The notes under the pieces are model-generated. The model did not search any database. It had not been told where the DNA came from and saw only the letters and a list, made by a program, of their open reading frames with translations. From Propionibacteriaceae bacterium UBA5174 (GTDB lineage: Bacteria > Actinomycetota > Actinomycetes > Propionibacteriales > Propionibacteriaceae), in contig DHWU01000039.1 of NCBI GenBank assembly GCA_002413345.1, forward strand, positions 6,956 to 23,537: a stretch of 16,582 nucleotides of DNA. Reading direction: 5' to 3'. Each line of letters opens with the position of its first letter. Positions within the stretch are counted from its first letter, which is position 1. The position numbers were made by a program, and so were the translations under genes. Below, one piece after another: positions 5,544-12,545 of this stretch.

Positions 5544-8230
5544 GGATAGATCCGCCTTCGTCGCATCAGATAGGGCCCGACCGCCAGCCCCGCCACTGAG
5601 GTCAATAGGGCTCCGCCCACTACGAAAGAAGGTGGGCCACTGATCGCGTCCTGGGTCGCCACCGGGGTGTCGGCGGCCTGAGCCCCGGCAGCCACTGAAG
5701 CCGCTGCCGCGCTGTTCACCGTCGCCGGATTCGCAGCCGCTGCGGTGCTCGACTGCGTGGTGGCCGCACTTGTGTCAGTGGCAATCCGGAGTTGGGCTGC
5801 CATCTTCTTCGCTTGAGTACGCATCGGCGCCGGAAGCGGCGAATAACCCTCAGGAAGCTGACCGATCGCTGAGCCGATGCTCTGCCCGGTGTCACTGACC
5901 GCGAAATCGACCAGGTCGGCATACGACCGACGAGTCGCATCCCTGGCCTTGCCGCTGACCGCCAGATAGACGATGCCGGTCAGCGGGTAGGCGGTTGCCG
6001 AAAGTGAGCCAGCATTTGGCACCTGCACAAAACCGCTCACCGTGGACTCACTTCGCGCAGTCACGGCAGCCGCCATCGCCGATTGGGTGGGGCTGACGAA
6101 CACCCGAGTTTGGTTCGGCACCTGCAGCTGGGCCATCGGCAGCGCCAATCTCGCTGCGTCCGCGGTGGTGGTGAATCCATTGAGGAAAGCCGAAGTCCAG
6201 CGCTGTTGACCGTCGCTGCGATAACTACCGCCATTCGGCAGACTGGCATTGGCTTCCCAGGTGGTCTTAGAACCGGAGTCAACCCGGAAGACTCTCGTCG
6301 CCGCAGCCGCATAGCTGGAGGCGTACGGCACCACCTGAGATAGGTCATAACGCGGCTGGCCAGCGGTGTCGAGCATTCGTGGCAACAGGGTCTGGTCAGC
6401 CTGATTCAAGGTGTCGACACCCGCATCACACAGGCACAACGCAGCACCCGAACTGGTGGTCAGACCCACCTTTTCCCACACATAGTCGCCACTGGAATCT
6501 CGGTCTGGAACCAAGGTTGGCATCGTGCCGCCCGCCGCGGTGGCCAACTTCTTTTCCACGAACACCGGGACCTTGGCATTCTTGTGGCCCTTCGGCAAGT
6601 AGTAGGGGTTGATCGTCATTCCAGCGTTCGACCCGTCACCGGCAAGCAGATTGTCCGCGTCGCCAGCGAGAAAAGCCCGCGCCTTGTCGTCCGCCTGAAG
6701 GTATCGCCACAGCTGAGCGATCGAATCGGACGGATTCGGCCCGACCAGCACCAGACTGCCGCTGCCGATCAAATGGACGTCCGGATTGAGCGCGATGAAC
6801 TCTGGGTCGGTGCGCAGAGTGCGCACCGGACTTTGCCAAGCTGTACTCGGCAATGCGTACTCGCTGGTGGCAACGCTGCTGGCCGCTCCCGCACCGCCAA
6901 CCCCTTTTGCCTTCCCCAAGCCGCTCTCCCACTCATAGGAGTTGGTCAGGAGCTTGGCGATCAACCGCGGAGTCAACTTCACGTCGGTGAAACTATTGCC
7001 GGAATAGTTGCCCACGAAGGCGATCCCGACTGAGGCCACCGCCACCGGTGCATAGGTGATCTTTCGATCGGCCAGGGTTTGATCATCGACTGTTGAACTC
7101 AAGTAATCCGCGGTCACCGGTCTCATCGTGAAGGCCGCATTCGACTGTCCCGACACCAGCTGATCTCGGGCGACCCGATCGGCCGAGCTGGTGAAGGAGA
7201 AAGCTTCCTTTTTCGACCGACACAACGCCTTTTGCCAAGATTCAAAGGCGCCTTGGATGAGCTCAGTGCCCACCAGCCCAACCTCGTTACCGCCAGCCGA
7301 GCAGGAGTCGGTGGTCGCCCGGAAGCTCAGTGGCACAACGATCCGGTTACCCCAATAGTCGCAATTTGGGTTCACCGGCGAGCCTTGCTGGGCTACCGGA
7401 TAGTCACTCAAGTTGGTGGTGCAATACTGACGCGAGGTGGAGTTGTGTTCTCCCCGGGGCACCAATACCAGATAGCAGGAAGTGCCCGTGGCCGACTTCG
7501 GGTTTCCACAACCGAGATACGGCTGGGCGGCTGCAGTTTGGGTCTCAAATTCGAAACTGGTAGCGCCGTTTGTCCCTACCGGCACCGTCCGTTCGTTGGT
7601 GTTCGCAGCACTGAATACGTCCAGAATCGGCGCATCGCGACTGGTCGAGTCAGTGGCTCCGGTGGAGTACTGCTTGCCAGAGACGGCCCGGAACGGGACG
7701 TCCAGTTCACCGGACTTGGTGAAATAGCTCTTGGTGTAGGTGGTGCCACGTCCATTGGCGTTGCCGACTCCAGCCTCTTCGCCGATCAGGACGCTGGGGG
7801 CATTGGACGATTCGTACTCGAAAGCGCCCCATTGGCAGTTCTTGTAGAAGTCGGCCGCAGTCGGGTCTCCCCAGCACTGCATTGCTTGGACGAAGTCCGA
7901 CCCGAACTCGAACACTGAGCCGCCGGTGCTAGTGATCGTCTTGGTGTTGCCGGGCATGCCGGTGACATTGACGGTGATGGTCTGGTCGACCAGATCTGAG
8001 GTTTGGTCGACGCTCACCTTCAGGTACTTGAAGTCGGCGTAATGCGAGCTGGAGGAATCCCGAGTGGGTTGGTATTTCTGCACGGAGGCTGCGTTACCAC
8101 CGGTCCAAGAAACGGTGACTGACGAACTACCAGCAGCCTTCGCCGTAGGCGCTCCACCGGCGAAGCCCATTCCCGCCAGCAGACAGCAAGCGAGCGCCGA
8201 TGTTGCCGCGCGAGCGATTCTGGACCTCAT
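5540..8230 (-). CDS. Large secreted membrane-anchored protein with a degenerate PstS-like (PBP) domain
   Basis: 896 aa. Signal peptide (1-33, AKAAG), a Cys-containing beta-rich N-terminal domain (about 36-305), a PBP-fold region (about 315-810), an Ala/Thr-rich linker (about 818-862), a membrane segment (about 867-888) and an RRRRIYP tail. Homology to the adjacent PstS is visible at the C-terminal lobe, where both have GYSPLP followed by an Ala/Lys/Gln-rich helix, preceded here by AYPLTGIVYLAVSG and in PstS by SYPLSSYSYI. The phosphate-contact motifs are not kept: GSGST is VGTEL (320-324), the ADFGVSE segment is NAAFTMRP (364-371), and RSDGSGAT has no clear match near VGPNPSDS (496-503). Phosphate binding in the usual mode is thus doubtful; a structural or receptor role is inferred. 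The start at 8230 overlaps the pstS stop as ATGA with GGAGGAAG about 6 bases upstream; an in-frame Met five codons earlier lies inside pstS. Confidence 0.75.
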   Translation of the reverse strand: MRSRIARAATSALACCLLAGMGFAGGAPTAKAAGSSSVTVSWTGGNAASVQKYQPTRDSSSSHYADFKYLKVSVDQTSDLVDQTITVNVTGMPGNTKTITSTGGSVFEFGSDFVQAMQCWGDPTAADFYKNCQWGAFEYESSNAPSVLIGEEAGVGNANGRGTTYTKSYFTKSGELDVPFRAVSGKQYSTGATDSTSRDAPILDVFSAANTNERTVPVGTNGATSFEFETQTAAAQPYLGCGNPKSATGTSCYLVLVPRGEHNSTSRQYCTTNLSDYPVAQQGSPVNPNCDYWGNRIVVPLSFRATTDSCSAGGNEVGLVGTELIQGAFESWQKALCRSKKEAFSFTSSADRVARDQLVSGQSNAAFTMRPVTADYLSSTVDDQTLADRKITYAPVAVASVGIAFVGNYSGNSFTDVKLTPRLIAKLLTNSYEWESGLGKAKGVGGAGAASSVATSEYALPSTAWQSPVRTLRTDPEFIALNPDVHLIGSGSLVLVGPNPSDSIAQLWRYLQADDKARAFLAGDADNLLAGDGSNAGMTINPYYLPKGHKNAKVPVFVEKKLATAAGGTMPTLVPDRDSSGDYVWEKVGLTTSSGAALCLCDAGVDTLNQADQTLLPRMLDTAGQPRYDLSQVVPYASSYAAAATRVFRVDSGSKTTWEANASLPNGGSYRSDGQQRWTSAFLNGFTTTADAARLALPMAQLQVPNQTRVFVSPTQSAMAAAVTARSESTVSGFVQVPNAGSLSATAYPLTGIVYLAVSGKARDATRRSYADLVDFAVSDTGQSIGSAIGQLPEGYSPLPAPMRTQAKKMAAQLRIATDTSAATTQSSTAAAANPATVNSAAAASVAAGAQAADTPVATQDAISGPPSFVVGGALLTSVAGLAVGPYLMRRRRIYP

Positions 8231-9852
8231 CGCCGCTTCCTCCATCCGTCACGTCTGAACCAGGTGTGACGACCTCTGGTGCGCAATAGCGGCGGTGCGA
8301 CACTGAATCCGAGCAACAACGCGCCAGCCGCAGCCATCGAAGCGTAGGCAGTAGTGGTCAACCTGGCCTGCGGAATCGACTGCGGCGTCCCACTCACCTG
8401 TTGGCCACTCGTGATGCCACCGACCCCTGCGCCCGTCGCGGCGCCAGCAGTGCCGTCAGCGCCGACTGCGGTACCGGACTGGCTCGCCGCGTCGGTACCG
8501 CTGCCGGACTGGGCCGTGGATTCCTTCGCACCGCCAGTTCCGGTAGCGCATTGAGTGGCGCCCTGCTTGTCGCACTCCGGCGGATAGGGCGCAGTCTTTG
8601 CGAGTTTGTTGGATCCGTCAGAACTGAAGGTCGGGTTGTTGCACCCAGCAATGCCTTTGATCGCCGGATTTCCACCTGGGATCTTCTGAATCTGCTTCTG
8701 ACCGGCCTTCACTAGGTTGATCGGCAGCGGAGAGTAGCCCAGCACCTCAGCCGACTGTTGACCCTCGCACAGGAAGTAGGCGCCGAAATCGGCCAGAGTC
8801 ACGCCTTTGTCGTTAGTGAAGCCGTCCTCCAACGCGGTCGGCAAGATGATGTAGGAGTAGCTCGACAGCGGATAGCTGCGCTTGTCGGAATCGGTGTAGA
8901 CCGAGGCAAGGTTCTGCGTGAGGTAGTCGGCGGAGTTTTCGTTCTCGTTGATCTTTGCCTTGAGTAGCGCTACTGCCACATTCTGCGCGGTCGGTTCGGT
9001 GTAATAACCGGCAGCGTTGAGCAATTTGGCGACCGGGAAACCGGCGTTGAGCGCATAGGAGTACTCCACGAAGGTGATCGCCCCAACTGAATGCGACTGC
9101 GCAACGTAGCCGGCCACTCCGTTCGAACCAGATCTGGAGACGAAGCCAGAACCGGCCACTGTCGGATAGTTTGAGGTGACTCCGCAGTGACCGTTAACCG
9201 GCGCCCGACCAACTTTGCCGCAGTAGGCGTCCCAATATTTTGGGTACATCTGGCGCAGCCAGATGGACACCTGAGCCGTCGCCCCGGATCCGTCAGAACG
9301 CACCACCGGCACGATGGGAATCGACGGCAGCGCAAGCGAAGGGTTGTCGGCTTTGATCGCCGGGTCATCCCAGCGGCTGATCACGCCAGTGAAGATCTTG
9401 GCCACGGTCTCACCGGAAAGTCGCAGATTTGAGACCTTCTTGCCGCCGATCACTAGGTTGTACATGAACGCAGTTCCGCCAGCGACGATCGGCATGTAGG
9501 CGTACTTACGGTTAGGCCGGGAGTCCTGCTCGTTGGAGTTGGCGATCGCGTACGGAATCTCGCTCACCCCGAAATCGGCAGTGCCGTTGGCGAAGTCTGT
9601 TCGACCGATGGTTGAACCAGATTCGGAGTAGGTGATCTTCCACTGGTAGTTCGCCCAAACGTTGCGGATCCAGGTTTGCAGCGCATTCGCCGACCAGGTG
9701 GATCCGGAACCCACGATTGGCGAGTGGACGGTGTCGGCGACGGCTTGGGACACATTGGCCAACCCGCTGATCCCCACCGCCAATACCGCCATGGAAATAA
9801 CCGTGGCCAGCAGCCGGGGCCAGGCTCGAACAATCCGGGCTGTCATCGTCAT
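8227..9852 (-). CDS. pstS: Phosphate-binding protein PstS, C-terminally membrane-anchored
   Basis: 541 aa. Signal/anchor segment (about 12-38), then a type II phosphate-binding domain (about 43-400). Ligand motifs are intact: GSGSTWS (48-54), SESGSTIG (76-83), ADFGVSE (92-98, Asp93 corresponding to the phosphate-binding Asp of E. coli PstS) and RSDGSGAT (185-192). It delivers phosphate to PstC/PstA outside the membrane. Classical PstS is about 320-370 aa; the excess here is a Ser/Gly/Thr/Ala-rich linker (about 420-490), a second hydrophobic segment (about 501-521) and a strongly basic tail (RTRGRH to the end, RKRR). Anchoring is therefore by a C-terminal membrane segment and not visibly by a lipobox. 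There is no LPxTG. The start at 9852 overlaps the pstA stop (ATGA), with AGGGG about 7 bases upstream; a second Met two codons in is possible. Confidence 0.93.
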   Translation of the reverse strand: MTMTARIVRAWPRLLATVISMAVLAVGISGLANVSQAVADTVHSPIVGSGSTWSANALQTWIRNVWANYQWKITYSESGSTIGRTDFANGTADFGVSEIPYAIANSNEQDSRPNRKYAYMPIVAGGTAFMYNLVIGGKKVSNLRLSGETVAKIFTGVISRWDDPAIKADNPSLALPSIPIVPVVRSDGSGATAQVSIWLRQMYPKYWDAYCGKVGRAPVNGHCGVTSNYPTVAGSGFVSRSGSNGVAGYVAQSHSVGAITFVEYSYALNAGFPVAKLLNAAGYYTEPTAQNVAVALLKAKINENENSADYLTQNLASVYTDSDKRSYPLSSYSYIILPTALEDGFTNDKGVTLADFGAYFLCEGQQSAEVLGYSPLPINLVKAGQKQIQKIPGGNPAIKGIAGCNNPTFSSDGSNKLAKTAPYPPECDKQGATQCATGTGGAKESTAQSGSGTDAASQSGTAVGADGTAGAATGAGVGGITSGQQVSGTPQSIPQARLTTTAYASMAAAGALLLGFSVAPPLLRTRGRHTWFRRDGWRKRR

Positions 9853-11096
9853 GGCGTCCCCTGGGTGTGCTGCACAGCCGCGCCTCGTGCCCGCGCGATG
9901 GCCCGCCGATCAAACCTGGCGGCTTCCCGTCCAGAACGCCGCCGTGCCCGCAGCAAGCCCCTAGCGGAGAGCAGCCCCGGACCTTTACCGCCAGCCAGCC
10001 GGGCCAGCAGGAACAGCACGAATACCAGCACCATGAGCACTGCCGCCGCGCCGAACCCGCGAGAGATCTGGGCGGCTTCAGGGCTCTTCACCAAGGTGAA
10101 GGTGGCCAAGGGTAAGGAGACCATCGGTCCCGAAAATGGGTCGAAGTTGAAGAAGGTGGTGTACCCAGCGGTGAGCAGCACCGGACTGGTCTCACCGATA
10201 CCTCGAGCGGTGCCAAGCACGACCGCAGTCATCAATCCAGACCGGCTCGTCGGCAGCACGACATGCCAGATGGTCCGCCACTGGCTGGCACCGGTGGCCA
10301 AGGCTGCTTCTTTCAGAGTGGCTGGTACCAGCCGCAGCACCACGTCCGCGGAGCGAATGATGATCGGCAAGATCATGATCGTCACCGCCATCGAAGCGGC
10401 GAATCCGGACTTCTCGTGGCCGAACATCAACACCCAGGTGGCCAGGATGAATAGCCCACAAATGATGCTGGGCAACGCCGTCATCGCCTCCACTACGGTG
10501 CGAACCAACCTGGTGAACGGTGAGGGGAACTCGGCCAGGCAGATCGCAGTCAGCAACCCCAATGGCACCGCGATCAGCAACGCGATTGAAATCATGATTA
10601 GGGTCCCAACCGCGGCGTGGGCCATGCCGCCCACATTGAGTGGATCCAGCGGCCCAGCCAGGGCAAGGTCTTCTACCCAGAAATTGAGATGAGTGAACGC
10701 ATCCGCACCGCGCAGCAGCGCGAACGCCACTACCAAGCCCAGAGCAAGCAGTAAGACGATCGCGGCCGAATGGATCACCACTGCGACCAGGCGGTCCACC
10801 ACGGTTACTCGGTCGTCGTCGAAGCTGATCAACAGAGCGAAACAAGCCACAAACAACAGGTAGGCGACCGCGGTGAAACCGATCGGCGATTCCACTGGAA
10901 TCACCTGGGTGGTCAGCCAAGCTGCGCCGGCCAGCCCTGCAGCTGCCGCGCCGACTACCCGCAGTACATCCTCGCGTTGGATCCGTTGATTTGGTCGCGG
11001 CACATCGGCGTCACCGGAGCCCAGGACCGGAGTTGGCAACTGAGTCCGCCCGACAACATCGGTGACGGCATAGCGGGGAATCGCTGGAGTACTCAT
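9849..11096 (-). CDS. pstA: Phosphate ABC transporter permease PstA
   Basis: 415 aa from the chosen ATG. Polytopic membrane protein with the ABC-permease coupling loop EAALATGASQWRTIWHVVLP (263-282) followed by the GTARGIGETSPVLL motif (295-308) typical of PstA. It forms the channel with PstC and docks to PstB. PstA is usually about 280-300 aa. The extra length is an N-terminal region with two hydrophobic segments (about 46-63 and 72-91) ahead of the core, plus a C-terminal tail rich in Arg and Ala (about 369-408). The start is uncertain: ATG at 11096 lies 7 bases after the pstC stop but has only a weak GAG-type ribosome site; an in-frame GTG at 11117 would overlap pstC by 14 bases. The 3' end overlaps pstS by four bases. 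Confidence 0.94.
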   Translation of the reverse strand: MSTPAIPRYAVTDVVGRTQLPTPVLGSGDADVPRPNQRIQREDVLRVVGAAAAGLAGAAWLTTQVIPVESPIGFTAVAYLLFVACFALLISFDDDRVTVVDRLVAVVIHSAAIVLLLALGLVVAFALLRGADAFTHLNFWVEDLALAGPLDPLNVGGMAHAAVGTLIMISIALLIAVPLGLLTAICLAEFPSPFTRLVRTVVEAMTALPSIICGLFILATWVLMFGHEKSGFAASMAVTIMILPIIIRSADVVLRLVPATLKEAALATGASQWRTIWHVVLPTSRSGLMTAVVLGTARGIGETSPVLLTAGYTTFFNFDPFSGPMVSLPLATFTLVKSPEAAQISRGFGAAAVLMVLVFVLFLLARLAGGKGPGLLSARGLLRARRRSGREAARFDRRAIARARGAAVQHTQGTP

Positions 11097-11103
11097 GGCC
11101 GGC

Positions 11104-12111
11104 TCAACTCGCCGCACCAGAGCGGGAGCGCTGCATCACGAAACCGGCACCGAAGTTGATCACCATGGTGATCGCGAACAGCACCAAGCCCGCCGCCATC
11201 AGTCCCGACAACTCGAACGGAGTCGCTTCGCCGTAACGCAGCGCGATCAGTGCCGAGATTGAGTTGGTTCCGGTGGCCAATACCTGCCAGTTGATGGCAA
11301 AGATCGGGCTGATCACCAGATAGACCGCAACCGTCTCGCCCAGTGCCCGTCCCAAACCGAGCATGGTGCCGCCGACTATCCCACCTAGCCCGAAGGGATA
11401 AACCACCGAGCGGATCATCCCCCATTTGCTGGAGCCGAGCGCCAGCGCACCCTCCCGCTCACCGATCGGGGCTTGGGCGAATACTTCGCGCATGATGGAG
11501 GCCGCGATTGGCGCCACCATCATGGCCACCACCAAGCCCGCGATAAACGCACTGGCAGTGAACACAGTTGGTGAGGCGAGTGGATCGTTGGGATCGAATT
11601 GAGACACCCGCAGGATTGGAATCCACCCAAAGTAGGTGCTGATGAACTGCGCTACCGGGATCATTTGCCCCTCCAGCCAGAACATCCCCCAAAGGCCATA
11701 AACCACGCTTGGGATGGCGGCCATGAGATCCACCACCCCGACCAACAGCCGGCGCAGCCGCACTGGCGCGTATTCGCAGATATAGGTCGCCGTGCCTAAC
11801 GCCAGTGGCAGCGCCACGGCGATCGCGATCAACGCGATAGTGATGGTGCCAAACAGCACTGCGGCCACCCCAAAGCGGCGCGAATTCGGTTCCCAGGCCT
11901 GTTCGGTGAGGAACGACGGCCCGGCAACAACGATGGCCTCAGTGCCGCGAATGCCGAGGAACAGGCCAACCAGGGTCATCAGCGCCAACACCGCGACGCC
12001 CCCCGCGTGGGTGAGCACCCGAAAGCTAATGTCGGAGGGGCCCCGGCGAACCCGCACCCGCCGAGGTAGGTCAGGCTGAGGTCCACCGTTATCGGCAGTC
12101 CTTAGAGTCAT
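11104..12111 (-). CDS. pstC: Phosphate ABC transporter permease PstC
   Basis: 335 aa from ATG 12111 (338 aa from GTG 12120). A basic cytoplasmic N-terminus precedes about six membrane segments (first at about 35-54). The coupling loop REGALALGSSKWGMIRSVVYP-type region lies at 219-239, and LGLGRALGETVAVYLV (251-266) is typical of PstC. It pairs with PstA. First gene of the operon. ATG 12111 has GGAG only about 3 bases upstream, while GTG 12120 has GGGAG about 12-13 bases upstream, so the start is not settled. A 7-codon ORF (12131-12108) overlaps the start as ATGA. Candidate operator palindromes and a PHO-box-like repeat lie within about 135 bases upstream. Confidence 0.95.
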   Translation of the reverse strand: MTLRTADNGGPQPDLPRRVRVRRGPSDISFRVLTHAGGVAVLALMTLVGLFLGIRGTEAIVVAGPSFLTEQAWEPNSRRFGVAAVLFGTITIALIAIAVALPLALGTATYICEYAPVRLRRLLVGVVDLMAAIPSVVYGLWGMFWLEGQMIPVAQFISTYFGWIPILRVSQFDPNDPLASPTVFTASAFIAGLVVAMMVAPIAASIMREVFAQAPIGEREGALALGSSKWGMIRSVVYPFGLGGIVGGTMLGLGRALGETVAVYLVISPIFAINWQVLATGTNSISALIALRYGEATPFELSGLMAAGLVLFAITMVINFGAGFVMQRSRSGAAS

Positions 12112-12131
12112 CCGCTCCACACTTCGTTCAT
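12108..12131 (-). other. Possible 7-codon leader ORF overlapping the pstC start
   Basis: ATG at 12131 with GGGAG about 5 bases upstream encodes MNEVWSG, and its TGA overlaps the pstC ATG at 12111 as ATGA. The ribosome site is better placed for this mini-ORF than for either pstC start. It could load ribosomes for coupled translation of pstC, or be chance. No regulatory residue run is present. Confidence 0.25.
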
Positions 12132-12141
12132 CGTTCTCCCG

Positions 12142-12208
12142 CTAACGCGCTGTTAGTCACTGCGGGCAGGCTGCCCGAGTCGTGGCTGAACGCGTTCTTG
12201 ATTCGAAT
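12142..12208. promoter_or_regulatory. Cluster of perfect palindromes just upstream of pstC (candidate operators)
   Basis: Four perfect inverted repeats lie within 67 bases: CTAAC-5-GTTAG (12142-12156), CGGGCA-3-TGCCCG (12163-12177), GAACGCGTTC (12188-12197) and ATTCGAAT (12201-12208). The first sits immediately upstream of the GGGAG site before pstC, where a repressor would block transcription; the second would also form a hairpin in the leader RNA. The binding protein is unknown; the adjacent LuxR-type regulator is one candidate (inference). Confidence 0.4.
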
Positions 12209-12223
12209 GGCGCCTCGTGGTGG

Positions 12224-12245
12224 CGAAGGTGAACAGTGGGCGAAG
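12224..12245 (-). promoter_or_regulatory. Candidate PHO box (PhoP direct repeat) for the pst operon
   Basis: On the minus strand, GTTCACC (12234-12228) is preceded exactly 11 bases upstream by CTTCGCC (12245-12239). Actinobacterial PhoP boxes, as described in Streptomyces, are direct repeats of 11-base units beginning GTTCACC-like. The first unit matches well and the second 5 of 7. Location, about 115 bases upstream of pstC and in the pst orientation, fits a phosphate-starvation activator site. Only two units, one degenerate, so this is tentative. Confidence 0.35.
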
Positions 12246-12247
12246 AG

Positions 12248-12379
12248 TCAGCCCCAAACCTTGTGCACTGCCCCGCTGGCAACTAACGTGCCCGCGGCAA
12301 AGCCAGCCAATGGCCCGGCCCCCGAAGATACCCAGACCTGCCCCGGTGACCGAGGTGATCGGCGACCAACCCGGGCCAT
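12248..12379 (-). CDS. Low-confidence 43-aa ORF in the intergenic region
   Basis: ATG at 12379 opens 43 codons ending in TGA at 12248. The peptide has a basic start (MARVGRRSPRSPG) and an Ala/Gly/Val-rich stretch that could insert in a membrane, ending VHKVWG. There is no good ribosome site, only an A-rich stretch upstream, and third-position GC is moderate. It overlaps the inverted repeat at 12309-12380. More likely chance than a gene. Confidence 0.12.
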   Translation of the reverse strand: MARVGRRSPRSPGQVWVSSGAGPLAGFAAGTLVASGAVHKVWG

Positions 12380-12391
12380 TTTCGGTTTTTC
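12309..12391 (+). terminator. Long-range inverted repeat followed by a T-rich tract (terminator or structured leader)
   Basis: Perfect 10-base arms at 12309-12318 and 12371-12380 enclose 52 bases that can form smaller hairpins. They are followed on the plus strand by TTCGGTTTTTC. The T-rich run suggests termination in the plus direction, ahead of the response regulator. A terminator between two divergent genes is only needed for a small RNA or for attenuation of the regulator transcript. Confidence 0.35.
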
Positions 12392-12426
12392 ATTCAATCG
12401 GATGAACGCCGACGGCCAGTGCCAGC

Positions 12427-12465
12427 GCCGTTGGCCGGTCTTCCACCAGTAAATGGGCCAACGGC
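12427..12465 (+). other. Strong GC-rich hairpin in the presumed leader of the response regulator
   Basis: Perfect 10-base arms GCCGTTGGCC (12427-12436) and GGCCAACGGC (12456-12465), with a 19-base loop, about 80 bases before the regulator start. The left arm can alternatively pair through TGGCCG (12432-12437) with CGGCCA at 12413-12418, so two mutually exclusive hairpins exist, as in attenuators. No known riboswitch consensus was recognised. Confidence 0.45.
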
Positions 12466-12545
12466 AACCTGGAGATCACCCGCAGTTCACCGCGACCTGA
12501 AAGCCTCCACCTCGCCAGGTGTGCATCACCGGGCAGGAGCAGACG

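Larger units (their letters stand above)
12112..12545. other. Divergent intergenic region between the pst operon and the response regulator
   Basis: This 434-bp stretch has no confident gene. It must contain the outward promoters for pstC (minus) and the response regulator (plus), but I could not assign clear -35/-10 pairs. It holds, from the pstC side outward: the 7-codon ORF, a palindrome cluster (12142-12208), a PHO-box-like direct repeat (12224-12245), a low-confidence 43-codon minus-strand ORF (12248-12379), a 10-bp inverted repeat with T-tract (12309-12391) and a second 10-bp inverted repeat (12427-12465). A further GTTCATC lies on the minus strand at 12401-12407. Confidence 0.6.

Noticed and set aside
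9676..10692. Plus-strand open frame (338 codons) antisense to pstS/pstA
   Set aside because: Mirror of conserved transporter genes; low-complexity Ser/Arg/Asn-rich translation without motifs.
12309..12380. Known riboswitch (cobalamin, ydaO/c-di-AMP) in the intergenic region
   Set aside because: The long closing stem is suggestive, but no conserved core of these classes could be matched by eye on either strand.
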